Shown here piece by piece: positions 58,121 through 64,000 of a stretch of DNA of 64,000 nt. How positions within the stretch are numbered: the stretch's first letter is position 1; every line of letters begins with the position of its first letter. The translations under genes were made by a program, and so were the position numbers. The notes under the pieces are model-generated. The model was given only the letters and a program-made list of their open reading frames with translations, was not told the origin of the DNA and ran no database searches. Source of the DNA: Dama dama. Its lineage: Eukaryota > Chordata > Mammalia > Artiodactyla > Cervidae. Location: the NCBI RefSeq assembly GCF_033118175.1, contig NC_083711.1, forward strand, positions 46,200,001 through 46,264,000, in the 5' to 3' direction.

Positions 58121-58337
58121 GGAGCTTCCCTAATGCCTCAGTGGGCAAGAGAATCTGCCTACAAGGCAGGAGATACAGGAGACAGGGGTTCAATCCCTGA
58201 GTCAGGAAGATCCCCTGGAGGAGGAAATGGCAGCCCACTCCAGAATTCTTGCCTGAAAAATCCCATGACAGAGGAGTCTGGTGGGCTACAGTCCATAGGG
58301 TCACAAAGAGTCAGACATGACTGATCATAGCACACAA
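58121..58337 (+). mobile_element. Bov-tA SINE
   Basis: From 'gagcttccctaatgcctcag' to 'gacatgactgatcatagc', full-length and diverged. Confidence 0.85.
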
Positions 58338-58369
58338 CAATATTCATCCAGTTTTTAACAAAGAACCTC

Positions 58370-58712
58370 AAGGCAAACCAAAAAATAAGAAATGTGACCC
58401 ATCCAAAGAAAAAACATGCCCCCCCCCCCCAAAAAAAAAATAGAAACTGTCCCTGAAAAAGGCCTAATGGCAGATATACTAGATAAAGACCTTAAAACAG
58501 TTGTCTTAAAGATGCTTAAAGAACTATAGGAAGATGTGGAAAAAGGAAAGAAGATGATGTATAAATAAAATGGAAATATTAATAAAAGAAACCTAAAAAG
58601 AAATAAAAAAGAAATTCTGAAACTGAAAAATATAATAATTAAAATGAAAATTCACTAAAGAAATTTAAGGCATATTTGAATAGCCAGAAGAAACAATCAG
58701 TGAACTTGAAAA
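58370..58712 (+). mobile_element. Old L1 ORF1 5' region
   Basis: A-rich sequence with 'gataaagaccttaaaacag' and a run of K/E-rich readings matching the old L1 ORF1 N-terminal area, frames broken. A C11/A9 run lies at 58420-58440. Interrupted by BovB at 58713. Confidence 0.5.
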
Positions 58713-59995
58713 CAGTTCAGTTCAGTCACTCAGTCGTGTCCGACTCTGTGACCTCATGGACTACAGCACTCAGGCCTCTCTGTCCATCACCAACTCCCAG
58801 AGTTTACTCAAACTCATATCCACTGAGTCGGTGATGCCATCCAACTATCTCATCCTCTGTTGTCCCCTTCTCCTCCTGCCTTCAGTCTTTTCCAGCTTCA
58901 GGGTCTTTTTCGATGAGTCAGTTCTTTGCATCAGGTGGCCAAAGTATTGGAGTTTCAGCTTCAGCATCATTCCTTCCAATGCATACTCAGGACCAATTTC
59001 CTTTAGGATGGACTGGTTGGATCTCCTTGCAGTCCAAGGGACTCTCAAGAGTCTTCTCCAACACCACAGTTCAAAAGCATCAATTCTTCGACACTCAGCT
59101 TTCTTCATAGTCCAATCCTCACATTCATACATGAATACTGGAAACACCATAGCTTTGACTAGATGGACGTTTCTTGGCAAAGTAATGTCTTTGCTTTTTA
59201 ATATGCTATCTAGGTTGGCCATAACTTTTCTTCCAAGGAGCAAGCATCTTTTAATTTCATGGCTGCAATCACCATCTGCAGTGATTTTGGAGCCCAAAAA
59301 TAAAGTCTGTCACTGCTTCCACTGTTTCCCCATCTATTTGCCATGAAGTGATGGGACCAGATGCCATGATCTTAGTTTTCTGAATGTGGAGTTTTAAGCC
59401 CACCTTTTCACTCTCCTTTTTCACTTTCATTAAGAGGCTCTTTAGTTCTTCGCTTTCTGTCATAAGGGTGGTGTCATTTGTATATCTGATGTTATTGATA
59501 TTTCTCCTGGAAATCTTGATTTCAGCTTGTGCTTCATCCAGCCCAGCATTTCTCATGATGTACTCTGCATATAAGTTAAATGAGCACGGTGACAATATAC
59601 AGCCATGACGTACTCCTTTCCCTATTTGGAACCAGTCTGTTGTTCCATGTCCAGTTCTAACTGTTGCTTCCTGACCTGCATAAGGTTTCTCAAGAGGCAG
59701 GTCAGGTGCTCTGGTATTCCCATCTCCTTCAGAATTTTCCACAGTTTATTGTGACCCCACAGTCACAGGCTTTGGCATAGTCAATAAAGCAGAAGTAGAA
59801 GTTTTTCTGGAACTCTCTTGCTTTTTCAACGACCTAATGGATATTGGCAATTTGATCTCTGGTTCCTCTGCCTTTTCTAAACCCAGCTTGAACATCTGGA
59901 AGTTCACGGTTCACGTACTGTTGAAGCCTGGCATGGGGAATTTTGAGCATTACTTTCTTAGCATGTGAGATGAGTTCAATTGTGCGGTAGTTTTT
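58713..59995 (-). mobile_element. BovB, 5'-truncated (antisense)
   Basis: About 1.28 kb from the 'cagttcagttcagtcactc' end to the region before the RT core. Minus-strand frames 59742-59269 (RT, GKGVRHGCILSPC; YADD replaced by YTND) and 59297-58845 (C-terminal part) remain readable. Frame breaks include a base lost near 59295. Confidence 0.9.
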
Positions 59996-59997
59996 TA

Positions 59998-60800
59998 GAA
60001 ATTTATTTTTTCACGGTGCGACTGGAAATCAAAGAACATGGTGCCAGTATAGTAAGGTTCTGGCAATAGCCTCCTTTCTGATTTGCAGATAATTGCCTTA
60101 TCAGTGTATCTTCACATGATAGAGGGCAGAGACAGGAAGGAAACTCTCTCCTGTTCTTCTTATAAGGGCATTAATTTCATTCATAAGAGCTCCACTTTCA
60201 TGACTTACCTCCCAGAGGCCCTATCTCCTAATACATATTGGGGGTTAAGTTTTATTATATGCATTTTATGGGAACATAAATATTCAATTCATAACATTGA
60301 GGACCATATGACCATATGTTATGAGCAGTCAGTCCATAACAGGGGTCCCTGACCCCCAAAATTGATGTCCTTTTCACTTACAAAATACATTTATTTCACC
60401 CTACAACTCCAAAAGTCTTAACTCACTCCAGTATCAAATCTATAATGTAAAGTTCAAAGTCTCATCTAAACATCATCTAAATTAGATATGAATGAATCAA
60501 GGTACGTTTTAAGGTATGAATTATACTTGAGTACATACTCAGATTCAAGGTATGAGTTATCCTTAGGTGAAATATATCTTCAGTTGTGCTCCTATAAAAA
60601 CCAAATTAGTACAATGGTGGGAGGGGCATAGGATAAACATTCCCATTCAAAAAGTTAGAACTGGAGAAGAAAGAAGTGATGATGTGTCCTAAGCAAGCCC
60701 AAAACCTATTGAGGCAAACTTCATGAGTTTTCAAAGCTTGAGACGAATCCTCTTTGGCTTTATGTTTTTCCCTCATATAAGAAAAATAAATCTTGACTCT
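59998..60800 (-). mobile_element. MaLR internal-region-like sequence (antisense), old
   Basis: Order of motifs ('cctatctcctaatacat', 'aattcataacattgag', 'aaagtcttaactcactccag', 'caaagtctcatctaaac', 'ggcataggataaacattccc') resembles antisense internal sequence of THE1/MST-type elements. Non-coding, no retroviral frame. Confidence 0.5.
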
Positions 60801-61060
60801 TACTTCACCACACATACAAAGTAACTAAAATGTATCACAAAACAAAACATAAAAGCTAAGCTATAAAACATCAAAAATAAAATAAGAAAAATTGCAATTA
60901 TGAGTGTATTCAATTATTTTTTAGAGGGGATATAAAACAGAATTACCATAAGAGAAAAATGTGACAAGTGAACCTGAGCAAAATATAAACCGTCTGCTGT
61001 TAAAAAAAGCATAATTTATAAAATGAAAAGCCAAGCCACAAACCTGGGGAAAATAACTGT
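60801..61060. other. AT-rich spacer
   Basis: No gene or clear repeat. Probably leads into the L1 that follows. Confidence 0.4.
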
Positions 61061-62080
61061 AGTGCACCTATCTGACTAAAAACTTGTATTCAGAATATAT
61101 AAAGGACTCTTCAACTCAGTAGGAACAATTCAAATAATACAATTTTTAGTGGGAAAAGATATTTGAATGGATACTTTATAAAAGAAGATATGCCAAAAAT
61201 ATGAAAAGATGCTCAATAGCATTAGTCATCAGAGAAATGCAAATTAAAATCACAGTGAGATACCACTACCCCCGTTAGAACGGCTAAATGTGAAAAGACG
61301 GACAATATCAAGTGTTGCCAGGAAGTGAAGCAAATGAAATTCTCATTCATTGTTGGTAGGAATATAAAATAGCACAAGTATTCCAAAAAAGTATGCCATT
61401 TTCAAACAAGTGAACCATATAGTTACCATTATAACCAAGAAATTCTTGATATTTACGCCACAAAATGAAAACATATATCCTCCCAAAGACTTTTTCTCAT
61501 GGTAGATTTATTGTAAATGGTCTCATACTGAAGACAATGCAAATGTCTGTCAGTAAAAGTGTTAGTCACTCAGCTGTGTTCAACTCTTTGCAACCCCTTG
61601 GACTGCAGCCCACCAGGCTCCTCTGTCCACGGAATTCCCAGGCAAGAATACTGGAGTGGGTAGCCATTCCCTTCTCCAGGGGATCATCTTGACCTGGTAA
61701 AGCCATACAGTGGCATACTACTCAGCAATAAAAAGGAATGAACTCTGGACTATGGTACATGCAAAAAATGGATGATTTTCAAAACAGGTAAGGTGAGTGA
61801 AAAAACTCAGACACAAAAGATCATGTGTTATACTATTAATGTGAAATCCTAGAAAAGGCAAAATTAATCTGTAGTTAACAGAAAGTGAGAATGACTGGGA
61901 AGGGGTAGTGGCTATTTTGAAAATTATGAAAATGCTATGAATTTTGATTGTGCTAGTAGTTATATGTTAAAATTTGCCAAAATCCACTGAACTCAATGTA
62001 TACTTAAAAATGGTTATAGTTTAATAGGCAAATCATACTTAAATAAAAATTATTTTAGTAAGAAAAAAATCAAGGCCTAA
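61061..62080 (+). mobile_element. Old L1 ORF2 C-terminus and 3' end, split by SINE
   Basis: 'gaaaagatgctcaatagcat', 'gagaaatgcaaattaaaatc', 'gagataccactac' and later 'actactcagcaataaaaagg' are L1 signatures. Split by the SINE at 61551-61698. Coding capacity is lost. Confidence 0.75.
61551..61698 (-). mobile_element. Bov-tA SINE (antisense) in old L1
   Basis: 'agtgttagtcactcagctg' to 'ttctccaggggatcatcttg', minus orientation, lacking part of the tRNA end. Confidence 0.8.
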
Positions 62081-62084
62081 CAAT

Positions 62085-63735
62085 ACATTGTCTCTAAAAA
62101 ATGTACTTTAAATATACAGATAGATACAGATTAAAAGTAAAAAACAGAAAAAAATGTACCATGCTCAGAGTAACCATAAGAAAGCTGGAGTGACTACATT
62201 AATATCAGAAGAAAAGATGACAAGACAAGTAATATTGCCAAAAATAAAAAAGACTTTACAGCAACAAAGGGATCAATTTGTCAAAAAGACATAACAGCCC
62301 TAATAGTGTATGACCCTAATAATAGAATAATAATGGAACAAATAGATGTAATAAAAAAGGGAAATATATAAGTAAGTCCATTATCTTTGTTGAGGATTTT
62401 AACACCCTTCTTTCAACAAGAGAACAATGAAGTGATAAAACTACAGTGAAGAGAAACAAAATCTGAGGAACAATATCACCTTTCTTAATATAATTGGCAA
62501 CTTGTAGAACAATACAACCAACATCTTTAAGAACTATACTTTTTTTAAGATAATCGCATGCTGGAGACACATGTCTCCATAAATTTAAGAGAAATAAAAT
62601 TATACAGGGTATCTTTATCCATAATGGAATTAAATTAGAAAACAACAATAAGATATTTAAACAAACTGAAAATATTTGTAAATTTTAGAAGTTTCCTCTA
62701 AGTAATCGATGCATCAAATAATTCACAAAAGAAACTAGAAGAAAATTTGAATTAAACAATAATGAAAATAATATTTTAAAATTTGTGTACTGCTGTTAAA
62801 TCAGTGCAAGGAAGAAAAGTGTATAGCATTAAATAATTATACTAGGAAAGAAGATAGGTCTAAAATCAATTATCTAAGCTTTCACTTAAAGAGGGGAAAA
62901 ATAAACCCAAAATAAATGCAAGGAAAAATAATAAAGATAACAGAGGAATTAAAAAAAACATAAAATAAATGTATAATAAAGAAAACTGACAAAACTAAAA
63001 ATTGCTTCATTGAAAATATAAAAAATAGTAAAGCTTTAGTGAGAATTAAATTACTAGGGTGAGTAAACACCCTATCACCTACATAAGGAATGAAAGAGAC
63101 TATTACTACAAATTTTATAGTATTAAAAGAATAGGAAAATAAGAACAATTTTATGCCAAAAAATTAAACTACTTAGATAAAATGGATAAACTCTGAAAAA
63201 TATAATTCCCCAAAACTGTCACAAGAAAAAATTAAAAAGTTAAATAAACCTCTAATATATAAACTGAATTAATATCAATTTTTTTTTCCTACAAAGAAAA
63301 GTCTAGGCCCAAATGGAACCATTAGAAACCACTGAACAACTTAATCAAACATTTAGGGAATTAAATAATACCAATCTACAAAAAATCTTCCAGTAAATAG
63401 AAATGATGGGATATCTTCCTACCTCATTTTACGAGGCCAGCACAACCTTGATATCAATACAAGAAAAGTGCACTTTTTTAAAAGAGGGATCAATGTCCCT
63501 CTGAATATGTAGTCAAAAGTGCTTAATAAAATATTAGCAAATCATGTTCAGAAACAGAAAAGATAATATATCCTAAAGTGATTTCATTCCAAAAATACAA
63601 AATTGCTTTAAAATCAATAAGCTAATGGATTAAAATCAATATTTTAAGTTATCATATTAACATAAAAAAGAAAAATATGATTATTTTAATAGGTGAAAAA
63701 AAGACATGTGAAAAAAGCTAACATTCATTCCTGCT
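62085..63735 (+). mobile_element. Old L1 ORF2, endonuclease to RT, decayed
   Basis: 62140-62420 follows the L1 endonuclease order ('aagaaagctggagtgactac', 'gaggattttaacaccc'). 63170-63480 follows the region before the RT core ('aatggataaactctgaaa', 'ctacctcattttacgaggcc'). There are many indels and stops, and it is AT-rich. Confidence 0.65.
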
Positions 63736-63842
63736 TTCTTAAAAAGCTAACAATAGTCTACATAGAAGGAAATTTCTTCAACTTGACAAAGTTCATTTAT
63801 GTAAAATCCACAAATAATTTTATACATAATGTAAAAACATAA

Positions 63843-64000
63843 TGTGCTCAGTTGCTCAGCCACGTCTGACTCTGTATCCCACCAGGCTTTCCTGCCCATG
63901 GAATTTTCAAGGCAAGAATACTGAAGTGGAATGCCATTTCCTACTCCAGGGACTCTTCCTGACCCAGGGATCGAATCCACGGCTTTTGTATCTCCTGCAC
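63843..64000 (-). mobile_element. Bov-tA SINE (antisense), runs off the window
   Basis: 'tgtgctcagttgctcagcc' to 'gtatctcctgcac', tRNA-derived end cut by the window edge. Confidence 0.85.

Noticed and set aside
1..64000. CRISPR arrays, operons, phage or other multi-gene defence or biosynthetic systems
   Set aside because: No regularly spaced direct repeats and no prokaryotic gene layout. All repeats are explained by ruminant retroelements and by tandem duplication.

Overview
The window is mammalian nuclear DNA from a ruminant, most likely a bovid. The evidence is the repeat content: BovB (RTE-type) LINEs, Bov-tA tRNA-Glu-derived SINEs in both orientations and bovine-type L1. Species cannot be fixed from sequence alone. 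There is no bacterial, plasmid or phage content, no CRISPR array and no recognisable structural RNA gene.

The host genes are four single-coding-exon olfactory receptors, all on the + strand and all close to the OR5H family (human 3q11.2; the ruminant equivalent would be expected on chromosome 1, which is inference). OR copy 1 (1130-2059), copy 2 (13173-14102) and copy 4 (49889-50818) are intact 309-codon genes. Copy 3 (37925-38854) has the same length but one in-frame stop at codon 226. Each copy has a pyrimidine-rich splice acceptor 6-19 bases before its ATG, as expected for an OR coding exon joined to an upstream non-coding exon.

The copies sit in four tandem duplication units of roughly 10-20 kb: unit 1 from the window start to about 9.66 kb, unit 2 about 9.66-33.8 kb, unit 3 about 33.8-44.1 kb, unit 4 about 44.1-56.5 kb. 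Non-repeat spacer of each unit can be matched to the others. Units 1 and 2 are the closest pair and share a Bov-tA insertion directly upstream of the gene. The different spacing comes mostly from later retrotransposon insertions. Unit 2 carries a nearly full-length BovB (17199-27784) split by a full-length L1 (about 18950-26533). That L1 has an intact ORF1, a broken ORF2, a GC-rich 5'UTR with a YY1-type site and a six-copy 19-bp tandem repeat, and a second poly-A tail that suggests 3' transduction. Units 1, 3 and 4 carry smaller BovB, L1 and SINE pieces. From about 56.5 kb to the end the sequence is nearly all old L1, MaLR-like, BovB and SINE material with no gene.

Because the units are paralogous, several insertions have an empty site elsewhere in the window, so their order relative to the duplications can be read. 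Regulatory differences also show: a block of about 1.4 kb upstream of copies 1, 3 and 4, with a conserved AGA/GTAAG donor-like site, is missing upstream of copy 2. I found no new multi-gene system. The items most worth following are the upstream differences between OR copies, the single nonsense codon in copy 3, and the L1 with a transduced tail.
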